Shown here: positions 1-5,900 of the stretch, piece after piece
Numbering within the stretch: the first letter of the stretch is position 1
Layout: every line of letters starts with the position of its first letter
Translations under genes and position numbers: made by a program
Assembly (NCBI GenBank): GCA_023145575.1
Contig: JAGLDN010000239.1
Location: 1-10,270 of the forward strand
Source: Psychromonas sp.
GTDB lineage: Bacteria > Pseudomonadota > Gammaproteobacteria > Enterobacterales > Psychromonadaceae
DNA length: 10,270 bases
Direction: 5' to 3'
The notes under the pieces: model-generated
The model's input: the letters and a program-made list of their open reading frames with translations, nothing else
Told to the model about the DNA's origin: nothing
Databases searched by the model: none

Positions 1-70
1 CCAAGTTAATTGTCGCCTAATAAAAGTGTAAATTATATGATCAAATCTAAGGTTATAAATTTAATCTTTA

Positions 71-1618
71 TTAAAGATATTCCTTTTTAATAGGAACGAT
101 AAATCTTTGATAGCCGCCGGCTTTAAACTCTTCTCTAGTTAGTCCTTTTCCACTGGGTCGCTTTCTTTTTATTGCATCGTTTCTTTCAAGCCTTCTTTTC
201 GACGCTGTTTTTCTCAAATTTCGATGGTATTGCGCTCTTTTCCCTTTTAATCGCCTTCCCCTTGGTTTAGGCGCTACAACAGCTGGAGCTGGAGGTCCAA
301 CATATGCAGGATTAACGTTCCAACCATCATTGTTCTTTTTATCTGTCCGTTGTTTCTTTTGATCTTTCTTTTCTTGTTTCAGTTGTTCCTCTCGCTCCTT
401 TTCAGAGATTTTCGTAGGCTTGTCAAGATCATTCTTTTCCCATCCATCAGATCCAGCTTGTTCTTCATCTGGAGGATTAACATTCCAAGTAGGTTTGTTC
501 TTCAAAATTTTCTTTTCTCTTTTCTCTTCTTGTTTCAGTAGTTTGTTTGTATCTTTCTCTTCTTGTTTCAGTCGTTTCTCTTTATTTTTACTTTCATCGC
601 GTTCCCTCTCTTCAATTTTCTTGTCATATTTCTTTTGATATTCACTTTCCCTTTTATCTCTCTTCTTTTGAGCTTTCATTTCCCTTTTTGTATCTCTATC
701 TCTCGCCTTTTGATGTTTCCTTTCTTGTTTCAGTTGTTTCTTTCGCTCCTTTTCATCGATAGGCTTGTCATTATCATCACCGTCAGCAAGAGCATTCTTT
801 TCCCTTAGTGCCTCTTTTTCTGCCTTAGCTTCCGCTCTACGGTTCACAATCTCATTTATACCCAGCGCACCTCCGCCAATAACTGCCGCGCCGCCTAATG
901 AAGCGCCTGCTGCAATCCCAGCCTCTTGTGCTGATGTTAATCCGTCACTACTTGGGACATTACTAACCGAATCGACAGGATTAACTGGATTAACTGGTAC
1001 TTTGGAAGTTGGTACAGAACCATTAGTTGGATTTGTTGGTGTATCTGTCTCTGTATCTGTTGGTGTCTCTGGAACTGTTGGTGGCTCTGGAACTGTTGGT
1101 GGCTCTGGTATAATGCTAGCATCAGTATCATCGCCTCCACTTGAGATAAGTACGCCAACTGTGCCAATCGCACTAATCGCACCAACACCGACAGCAAGTT
1201 GTGTGGCAGTACTCGTATCTGGGGGATTAAATTTTCCTGAATTATCAGGGGCATTAAATTCCGCTGACTGATTCCCGAATATACCTTTTACATCACCTGC
1301 CTTGCCAATAAATTCGCCAGATCCATCTCTGAAATTACCCGTTTTGCTAGTAAGTCTGGAAGTCCTACCTTGTGGACCATCCTGTACGTTAGTATGGCCT
1401 CTAGCCGTACCGCCTGACTTACTAATTTGTTTTGAATAGGCGTCACCCGTTTTATATATTGGATCATTTGCGGCAGAGTTTCGATATAGTGCATCATTAT
1501 AGGCATGGCGTTGAGCTTCACTTATTTGTTGACTATTATTGGTACACCCACTTATTATCAGGAGTAATCCAAATACACTAATCATTAAAGTAATTATTTT
1601 TGAAATGTAATTTTTCAT
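71..1618 (-). CDS. Putative lipoprotein with Pro/Thr/Glu repeats and lysine-rich tail (copy 1)
   Basis: I do not recognise the family. The start is taken as the ATG at 1618 (515 residues); a TTG 15 bases upstream is in frame, but the GA-rich ribosome-binding stretch lies between the two. Residues 1-25 form a lipoprotein signal peptide with lipobox ISGC and Cys25 as the likely lipidated residue; Thr at +2 suggests the outer membrane. Then come a variable polar stretch with a KAGDVKG motif (about 106-112), a hydrophobic Gly/Ala/Val segment (141-160), a Pro-Glu-Thr repeat (171-196), an NPVNPV run, a Gly/Ala-rich hydrophobic segment (232-254), and from 260 a very charged Lys/Arg/Glu region with recurring LKQE and two WNVNP motifs, probably coiled coil. 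The C-terminus is basic and ends in KKEYL. It is paralogous to the divergent gene at 3061-4470: signal peptide and residues 166-290 are closely similar, while 30-135 and the tail differ. Envelope location is inferred; function is unknown. Confidence 0.8.
   Translation of the reverse strand: MKNYISKIITLMISVFGLLLIISGCTNNSQQISEAQRHAYNDALYRNSAANDPIYKTGDAYSKQISKSGGTARGHTNVQDGPQGRTSRLTSKTGNFRDGSGEFIGKAGDVKGIFGNQSAEFNAPDNSGKFNPPDTSTATQLAVGVGAISAIGTVGVLISSGGDDTDASIIPEPPTVPEPPTVPETPTDTETDTPTNPTNGSVPTSKVPVNPVNPVDSVSNVPSSDGLTSAQEAGIAAGASLGGAAVIGGGALGINEIVNRRAEAKAEKEALREKNALADGDDNDKPIDEKERKKQLKQERKHQKARDRDTKREMKAQKKRDKRESEYQKKYDKKIEERERDESKNKEKRLKQEEKDTNKLLKQEEKREKKILKNKPTWNVNPPDEEQAGSDGWEKNDLDKPTKISEKEREEQLKQEKKDQKKQRTDKKNNDGWNVNPAYVGPPAPAVVAPKPRGRRLKGKRAQYHRNLRKTASKRRLERNDAIKRKRPSGKGLTREEFKAGGYQRFIVPIKKEYL
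1071..1106 (-). repeat. In-frame 18-base tandem repeat in lipoprotein copy 1
   Basis: Two exact copies of an 18-base unit (plus strand GGAACTGTTGGTGGCTCT) encode VPEPPT hexapeptides. A third, diverged unit encodes VPETPT. The unit keeps the frame, so changes in copy number would alter the length of the Pro-rich spacer only. Confidence 0.85.
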
Positions 1619-1665
1619 TTGTCTCTCGCTCAAGCTTCATAAATTGAAATTAGTCGATAAATAAT

Positions 1666-1694
1666 CTTATAATCAAATCATTTTATAGACGCAA
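1666..1694 (-). promoter_or_regulatory. Candidate sigma-70 promoter of lipoprotein copy 1
   Basis: Read on the minus strand there is TTGCGT (1694-1689), a 17-base spacer, and TATAAG (1671-1666). The same boxes at the same spacing occur before copy 2, in a region that is otherwise diverging. The predicted leader is about 40 bases. The sequence supports it; it has not been tested. Confidence 0.55.
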
Positions 1695-1760
1695 TTAGCA
1701 TGAAAAGTATTTCTTATACTTAATTGTAGTTTGCTTTGAAAAAAAAATTAATTTTTTTAT

Positions 1761-1790
1761 TTTATTTTAATTTATTTTAATTTATTTTAA
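1761..1790. repeat. Three tandem copies of a 10-base AT repeat
   Basis: TTTATTTTAA occurs three times without a mismatch, with partial copies on both sides. It lies about 65-95 bases upstream of the candidate -35 of lipoprotein copy 1. The equivalent place before copy 2 (about 2903-2925) is AT-rich but lacks the array. It could vary in length by slippage and act as an UP-like element; that role is inference. Confidence 0.8.
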
Positions 1791-2075
1791 TTTATTATAT
1801 TTATTAGTGCGTTGCGCTAGCATTCTATGTGACCTTAATATGTTTTAATAATTATCATTGATAACGCAGAATTATTAACTAGTTCGGGTGACATAAAATA
1901 AACTATTTGATCTTCTGTATGAATGGCGATATGAGTTCAGAGAAAAAATATAATATTACCTACATAAAGTAAAATATCAGCAATGTTGTGATCGTGTTCA
2001 CCCCTGTGTCATGATAGTTGCAATGAGAAGAAAAATGAGTTCTCAGAAAGAGCTGAGATACTAAGCAATCAATAT

Positions 2076-2860
2076 ATGGCATATTATTCAACAGAATTAA
2101 AACTAATCATATTAGCCCACCAAACTCATTGTGTATCCCAGAGCTTGTCACTATTTATAATATCCCTAAGTAAACTCTTCATTCTTGACGTAAGCGACCC
2201 TAGAGCAAGACCAATTAGTCAATGGTGCAAGTGATATCAACCAGTGGGGCAATGAAGTTATACTTACTACGATCATTGAAACAGTCGTCATGATACAAGC
2301 AGGCAAAGCTGAATACTGTCGTACTAAAGGTATTTACCTAACTCAGTTATATCAGTGGCGTGTTTATCTGGCTTTAATGCAGTTCCTGTAAAAAATGCAC
2401 AGAAAAAAGCCTCAAAATTCAAAAAGATAAGGAGATTAATAAACTAGAGAAAGAATTAAACTGAATAGAAAAAATGTTTACGGATGGTGCCACTTTAATG
2501 GTGCTTTCAAAAAAATACCGTCATAACTTTCTGGTTTAGGAAGGTTAATGCTTCTGAAATTTCGTTTGTTTTAGATATTAATACTGCTCGTCAGAATGTA
2601 GCGATATTATAAAAGTGCTGTGAAATGATCGGCATTGATATCTCGAAATATTTTCGTTGGCTCGAAGGTGATAAGGTTGCTGACGATCACTGGCCAATGG
2701 CGGATAAAGCAGAGTCTTAAAATATGTAATTATCGAGTGGAATGCAGACAAGATTCGATATTTTTCATAGAATTCATATCACCATTAATACAGAACAACA
2801 GATAGCTTGTTGTATGTCATCAGAATTAATTAATAATGATGTTATCAATTGTTATGAGTA
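2076..2860 (+). pseudogene. Decayed IS3-family transposase (orfA and orfB remnants)
   Basis: The frame is broken repeatedly, but family landmarks remain in order. From the ATG at 2076 it reads MAYYSTELK, like the MARYSTELK start of one IS3-type orfA group. From about 2240 it reads QWGNEV, IIETVV, then AEYCRTKGIY and QLYQWR, matching the EAELSEYCRKKGLYPEQ helix region. About 2430-2520 gives NKLEKELN, a stop, IEKMFTDGATLMVLSKKYR, the usual coiled coil before VLKKK. From about 2575 orfB remnants follow: INTARQNVAIL, a stop, CCEMIGIDISKYFRWLEGD and DDHWPMA, matching the CEVLGIS-YQRW and D-RP segments; then weak traces (TEQQIACCMSSEL, about 2790-2830). It is inactive, with many stops and shifts and no DDE domain remaining. 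Family memory, not a search, supports the match. Confidence 0.75.
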
Positions 2861-2984
2861 AAATTATAACATTTCCCAATAGAGCCTTCGCGCAACATTC
2901 TAATAAAATAAAATAAAAAACATTAATTTTCTTTTTTTTCAAAGCAAACTACAATTAACTATAAGAAATATTTTTACGTGTTAA

Positions 2985-3013
2985 TTGTGTCTATAAGGCA
3001 ATTTGATTACAAG
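2985..3013 (+). promoter_or_regulatory. Candidate sigma-70 promoter of lipoprotein copy 2
   Basis: TTGTGT (2985-2990), a 17-base spacer and TACAAG (3008-3013) match the boxes before copy 1 in sequence and spacing. The -10 is one base weaker than in copy 1 (TACAAG against TATAAG), so copy 2 may be transcribed less if the assignment is right. Confidence 0.5.
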
Positions 3014-3060
3014 ATGATTTATCGACTAATTTTAATTTATCAAATTTGAGAGAGAGACAA

Positions 3061-4470
3061 ATGAAAAATTACATATCAAAATTAATTACCTTAATGATTG
3101 GTGCATGTGGATTACTACTGATGCTAAGCGGGTGTGTAACTGATAAACAGGAATTTAGTGATAATCAATTGCGTACCACTAATGATGAGCCATTTCGAGG
3201 CTCTTCCGTTAATGATGAAGTTATTGAAGGTTCTGGCTCTATAAGTAGGTCAAGAGGAGACACTCAAGGAAATACTACCAAGGCAGGTAATGTCAAAGAT
3301 GATACTCAAGGACTTACTGGTAAGGCGGGTGATGTAAACGGCGAATTAGCGAGTAGTGCTGTAGGAGGTAATGACACTGGTTTTAGCACAACTTCAAAAA
3401 TTGCGGCTGGGGTTGGTGCTGTTGCCTCGAGTGGCGTAGTTGCCGCACTTATCTCCAAGGGAGGCGATTCTACTGATGATAGCATTGTACCAGAGCCACC
3501 AACAGTTCCAGAGACACCAACAGTTCCAGAGACACCAACAGTTCCAGAGACACCAACAGTTCCAGAGACACCAACAAATCCAACTAATGGTTCGGTACCA
3601 ACTTCCAAAGTACCAGTTAATCCAGTTAATCCAGTTAATCCAGTCGATCCGGTTAGTAATGTCCCAAGTAGTAACGGATTAACATCAGCACAAGAGGCTG
3701 GGATTGCAGCAGGCGCTTCATTAGGCGGCGCGGCAGTTATTGGCGGAGGTGCGCTGGGTTTAAATGCGATTATGGAACGTAGAGCGGAAGCTAAGGCACA
3801 AAAAGAGGCACTAAGGGAAAAGAATGCTCTTGCTGACGGTGATGATATTGACTCGGGTAAGGAGCCAATCGATGAAGCGGCTCGAAAGAAACAACTCAAA
3901 AGAGAAAAGAAATTTCAAAAGAAAAAGGAACAGAGAGAACTCGAGGAAAAGAAAGAAGCAGAGAAAAAACTCAAAAAAAGACAAAAACAAGACCAAACTG
4001 ACAGAGATAGAAATCCTATGCGTCATAGGGCTACACAGAATGTGTATGAAGAAAGTCCTCTTGGTGGAGGTGATGTAGCGCCTGATGAACCTGATGTACG
4101 TAAAGGAACTGGTGGACCTGAAGGATTGGAAAAGCCGCAAAGTCAAGGAAATTCGAATGATGCAGAGGACAAAGCGTGGGGCGACATAAAGGATAAAAGG
4201 GAAGAATGGAAGGAAAATAGAGGACGTGATAATCTTACTGATGATCATAAATTATTCTCGGAGGAAACATTTGACACTAGCAGGGAAGAGCTAAACCCAG
4301 AGAGAGTAGAAGCTATAAAAGAGTATATGGAAAATGATAAAACTCAAGAAAAAGCTGATCCGTATGAGACGGCATCTAATGATAAAAGCATCCCTACTAA
4401 AAATGCTTCAGGTTATGGAACGCCAGGTGCAGGCGGTGGTCAACAGGAGGTGACTAGGGAAGAGCTGTAA
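3061..4470 (+). CDS. Putative lipoprotein with Pro/Thr/Glu repeats and charged tail (copy 2)
   Basis: Divergent paralogue of the gene at 71-1618; family not recognised. The ATG at 3061 (469 residues) is preferred over the in-frame TTG at 3046, because the GAGAGAGAGAC stretch (3048-3058) lies just before the ATG and nothing similar precedes the TTG. The signal peptide ends in lipobox LSGC with Cys25 and Val at +2. Two KAG(N/D)V motifs occur at about 74-92, a hydrophobic Gly/Ala/Val segment at 114-131, VPETPT repeats at 147-172, NPV repeats at 187-195, and a Gly-rich hydrophobic segment at 212-234 nearly identical to copy 1. From 240 the chain is highly charged, first Lys-rich as in copy 1, then from about residue 310 more mixed and acidic with no resemblance to the copy 1 tail. 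It ends in VTREEL, faintly like the LTREEF of copy 1. The open frame and selective similarity suggest a real protein. Function is unknown; membrane anchoring by lipid is inferred from the lipobox. Confidence 0.8.
   Translation: MKNYISKLITLMIGACGLLLMLSGCVTDKQEFSDNQLRTTNDEPFRGSSVNDEVIEGSGSISRSRGDTQGNTTKAGNVKDDTQGLTGKAGDVNGELASSAVGGNDTGFSTTSKIAAGVGAVASSGVVAALISKGGDSTDDSIVPEPPTVPETPTVPETPTVPETPTVPETPTNPTNGSVPTSKVPVNPVNPVNPVDPVSNVPSSNGLTSAQEAGIAAGASLGGAAVIGGGALGLNAIMERRAEAKAQKEALREKNALADGDDIDSGKEPIDEAARKKQLKREKKFQKKKEQRELEEKKEAEKKLKKRQKQDQTDRDRNPMRHRATQNVYEESPLGGGDVAPDEPDVRKGTGGPEGLEKPQSQGNSNDAEDKAWGDIKDKREEWKENRGRDNLTDDHKLFSEETFDTSREELNPERVEAIKEYMENDKTQEKADPYETASNDKSIPTKNASGYGTPGAGGGQQEVTREEL
3499..3570 (+). 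repeat. In-frame 18-base tandem repeat, four copies, in lipoprotein copy 2
   Basis: The unit CCAACAGTTCCAGAGACA is repeated four times exactly and encodes the Pro-Thr-Val-Pro-Glu-Thr hexapeptide. Copy 1 has fewer and less regular units, so the array has changed in length since the duplication. Confidence 0.9.
3613..3657 (+). repeat. In-frame 9-base repeat encoding Pro-Val-Asn
   Basis: CCAGTTAAT occurs three times exactly (3613-3639), followed by two altered units. Copy 1 has one fewer unit here. The tripeptide repeat lies between the VPETPT array and the Gly-rich hydrophobic segment and probably forms an extended linker. Confidence 0.8.
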
Positions 4471-4494
4471 TGTGGTATAGTTAATTTGGCAACG

Positions 4495-4525
4495 TGCTTA
4501 GTGGTGATAGAATCACCGCTAAGCA
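4495..4525. terminator. Strong hairpin after lipoprotein copy 2
   Basis: TGCTTAGTGGTGAT (4495-4508) pairs with ATCACCGCTAAGCA (4512-4525) around a 3-base loop; all 14 positions pair, one as G-T wobble. It starts 24 bases after the stop codon, which fits a terminator, but the next bases are AAAATAGG instead of a T run. It may stabilise the 3' end of the mRNA or belong to the IS3 element that begins just downstream. Confidence 0.5.
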
Positions 4526-4538
4526 AAATAGGAGCACA

Positions 4539-4768
4539 ATAACAAAGCGGCCAAAAAATATTTTAAACGGCTGAATTTAGACTTGAATCGGCCATAATAG
4601 AAGTTAATCTAGGCAATTCCATTCTAGAAGCTTCATTGGCAATGAATGTGGGTAAATCAACAATGGTGAATGGATTAGTTAGCTATAAGGGGAACGCAAG
4701 AAATCTCCCCTAAGCCAAACTGAATTACGCCACACTACTTTAAACTCAGAGAATTAGAAAGGAAAAAA
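4539..4768 (+). pseudogene. Remnant of an IS3-family orfA, second type
   Basis: An AGGAG ribosome-binding site (4530-4534) is followed by ATA at 4539, probably a lost ATG, then TKRPK. With frame shifts it continues YFKRLNLDL (compare the FSAEFKLE of IS3 orfA proteins), then EVNLGNSILEASLAMNVGKSTM at about 4614-4676, a characteristic helix-turn-helix of this group, and ends near LRELERKK (about 4745-4768). It is cut there by the end of an IS66-like element. It has several stops and shifts and no orfB in the window. It is a different subgroup from the remnant at 2076-2860. Confidence 0.7.
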
Positions 4769-4769
4769 G

Positions 4770-4890
4770 ATAAGCGATCAAATAAACCCACTTAGCTATA
4801 TTTATCCCATGCCATTAAATCGTTATTTGTAAGGTTACATGGCAACAATTCAGCGACTTGATCTATAATATCCCATCAAATATAAACAAT
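4770..4890 (-). mobile_element. 3' terminus of an IS66-like element, truncated
   Basis: On the minus strand the end of a transposase-like frame reads DQVAELLPCNLTNNDLMAWD; the LLPxN motif recalls the LLPWN near the C-terminus of IS66 TnpC proteins. It is followed by a stop and then GATCGCTTAT, so that on the plus strand the element begins ATAAGCGATC at 4770-4779, close to the GTAAGCG tips typical of IS66-family inverted repeats. A homologous terminus lies at 8068-8145. The join with LRELERKK shows this end sits inside the older IS3 orfA remnant. The rest of the element is gone. Confidence 0.55.
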
Positions 4891-4919
4891 AAATGTAACA
4901 ACCTTATTTCTATTTGAGA

Positions 4920-5800
4920 GGCAGATTCAACCGCCAAATGCATAATCGTTAAGTCGCTAGTACTAGCATATGTTTCAACATGATTTTGAATGGGGTTTGG
5001 TATAATATTACTTTTCTTGGCATATTATTCAACTGAATTAAATTGCTTTTAACCGCTTCATTGTGGAACAGTTTAAAATCTGTAGATTTAGGCCAATATT
5101 GTCGTAACAGTCCATTGGTATTTTCATTCAACCCTCGCTGCCATGAACAATATGGATCTGCAACAAAATAGCCATATTCAAGCGATTATGAAACCTCTTT
5201 CTGATAAGCAAATTCTTTGGCATTGTCTGCTGTGATTGTTCAAACTAGTGCTTAAATGGTGTCAATAATTCAATCGTTGTATCTGTCATTGTTTTCGCTG
5301 ATTTATCGAAATTTCGCTTGGTTACAGTGTAACGAGTGAGTCGCTCAACTGTTGTAAGCAAAGCAACGCTATACCCTTTACCTATGACCAAATAAAGCTC
5401 TCAATCACCAACTCGAGTACGTTAATTAATAATGGGTATAGTTATTCTACATAGAGATTTTATATCAACGCGCCTTGGTACTAGTTGCCTTGCCCTGCGG
5501 GGCACAAGATCGAAAACCAAGACTGCGTTACAATAATCGAAAAGTGAACAACAATAACCTAATATTGTGCTTTGTTCTTATTATCGAGCTTCAGCCTGAC
5601 AAAGCATTTTTGCGTCACATGGGTATAGCGCGATAACCTCGTTTCCCAATATTGCGTTTCAACTCTCGTGAAATCGTTGATTGATGACACCAAGTTGCTT
5701 GCTATTTTGGTTTGATTTATTGTGCTTTTATTAAGGGCGTAAAGTTGGTATCTTAACGGCTCAGTGAGTTGTTTATGTTTTTTTATTATTTGAATCTCTT
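4920..5800 (-). mobile_element. Decayed IS30-family insertion sequence
   Basis: The transposase remnant spans 5786-4949 on the minus strand. Outside it lie AGATTCAA at 4923-4930 and its complement TTGAATCT at 5790-5797, facing inward like terminal repeats; IS30 itself has AGATTCAA near its tip. Outer limits are estimated to within a few bases. The element separates the lipoprotein/IS3 region from roxA. Confidence 0.65.
4949..5786 (-). pseudogene. IS30-family transposase, inactive
   Basis: Read on the minus strand with several shifts and stops, the IS30 order is clear. KKHKQLTEPLRYQLYAL is the N-terminal helix (from 5786, where the start has become ATA). STISREL-KRNIGKRGYRA is the HTH signature. 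VKGIALL and RYTVTKRNFDKSAKTMTDTT belong to the catalytic core. ADNAKEFAYQKEV matches the D-NGKEF motif around the second catalytic Asp. DPYCSWQRGLNENTNGLLRQYWPKSTDF contains the catalytic Glu region, followed by QLNNMPRK and a final VLAT. Only the last 60 residues form an unbroken frame (5131-4949). The element cannot make a working transposase as it stands. Confidence 0.85.
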
Positions 5801-5826
5801 GTCACAGGAAAGGTAGTGAATATATT
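5799..5826 (+). promoter_or_regulatory. Candidate sigma-70 promoter of roxA
   Basis: TTGTCA (5799-5804), a 16-base spacer and TATATT (5821-5826) fit a promoter with a leader of about 68 bases. The -35 lies at the very edge of the IS30 remnant, and the -10 lies inside the 5807-5838 palindrome. Confidence 0.45.
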
Positions 5827-5838
5827 TACTACCTTTCC
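5807..5838. promoter_or_regulatory. 32-base near-perfect palindrome before roxA
   Basis: GGAAAGGTAGTGAATA (5807-5822) is complementary to TATTTACTACCTTTCC (5823-5838) except for one G-T pair. There is no T run on either side, so a terminator is unlikely. Because it covers the spacer and -10 of the candidate roxA promoter, it could be the operator of a dimeric regulator, or a relic of a mobile element. Both roles are inference. Confidence 0.5.
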
Positions 5839-5900
5839 AACTAATTTAAGCTATGCATTTGAGAATTGAATCTAAGTTCTCTTCTTTTTAAGGTTTTTTA

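Larger units (their letters stand above)
711..1817 (-). repeat. Left arm of a large imperfect inverted repeat (partner 2890-3926)
   Basis: This arm covers the promoter, leader and N-terminal half of lipoprotein copy 1, and it aligns in opposite orientation with 2890-3926. Similarity is strongest in the leader and first 60 bases of the gene (about 1560-1817) and in the repeat/glycine/early-lysine part (about 711-1140). The stretch between those blocks has diverged. The outer limit beyond the leader is GTTGCGC at 1811-1817, whose complement GCGCAAC lies at 2890-2896. Confidence 0.75.
2890..3926 (+). repeat. Right arm of the large imperfect inverted repeat (partner 711-1817)
   Basis: This arm covers the leader, promoter and N-terminal half of lipoprotein copy 2. 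Shared landmarks are TTTCAAAGCAAACTACAATT at 2937-2956, TTTATCGACTAATTT before the start, and the coding block from the repeat region through the start of the lysine-rich part. Similarity stops abruptly at GCGCAAC (2890-2896), next to the IS3 remnant, and fades after about 3926. Confidence 0.75.

Noticed and set aside
65..79. ATCTTTATTAAAGAT palindrome at the stop codon of copy 1
   Set aside because: It is a pure AT palindrome with almost no loop and no T run; it cannot be called a terminator.
350..1271. Long plus-strand frames opposite lipoprotein copy 1, rich in Phe/Ser/Leu
   Set aside because: They are complements of Lys/Glu-rich codons, have no good start signals, and overlap a better supported gene.
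1987..2011. TGTGATCGTGTTCACCCCTG as a possible left tip of the IS3 relic
   Set aside because: The position fits, but no matching inverted tip is visible near 2860-2890, so the boundary cannot be supported.
3046..3060. TTG start giving an extra MRERQ at the N-terminus of lipoprotein copy 2 (and MSERQ in copy 1 at 1633)
   Set aside because: The GA-rich ribosome-binding stretch lies between the TTG and the ATG, and a signal peptide starting MKNYISK is more usual.
3499..3657. Regular repeats as a CRISPR array
   Set aside because: The units are 9 or 18 bases, contiguous without spacers, and translate in frame within a gene.
3306..4248. Minus-strand frames opposite lipoprotein copy 2
   Set aside because: Same reason: antisense shadows of repetitive and lysine-rich codons.
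5861..5888. GAGAA/TTCTC dyad followed by a T-rich stretch before roxA
   Set aside because: Only five pairs with an 11-base loop; it is too weak, and it would block roxA itself.
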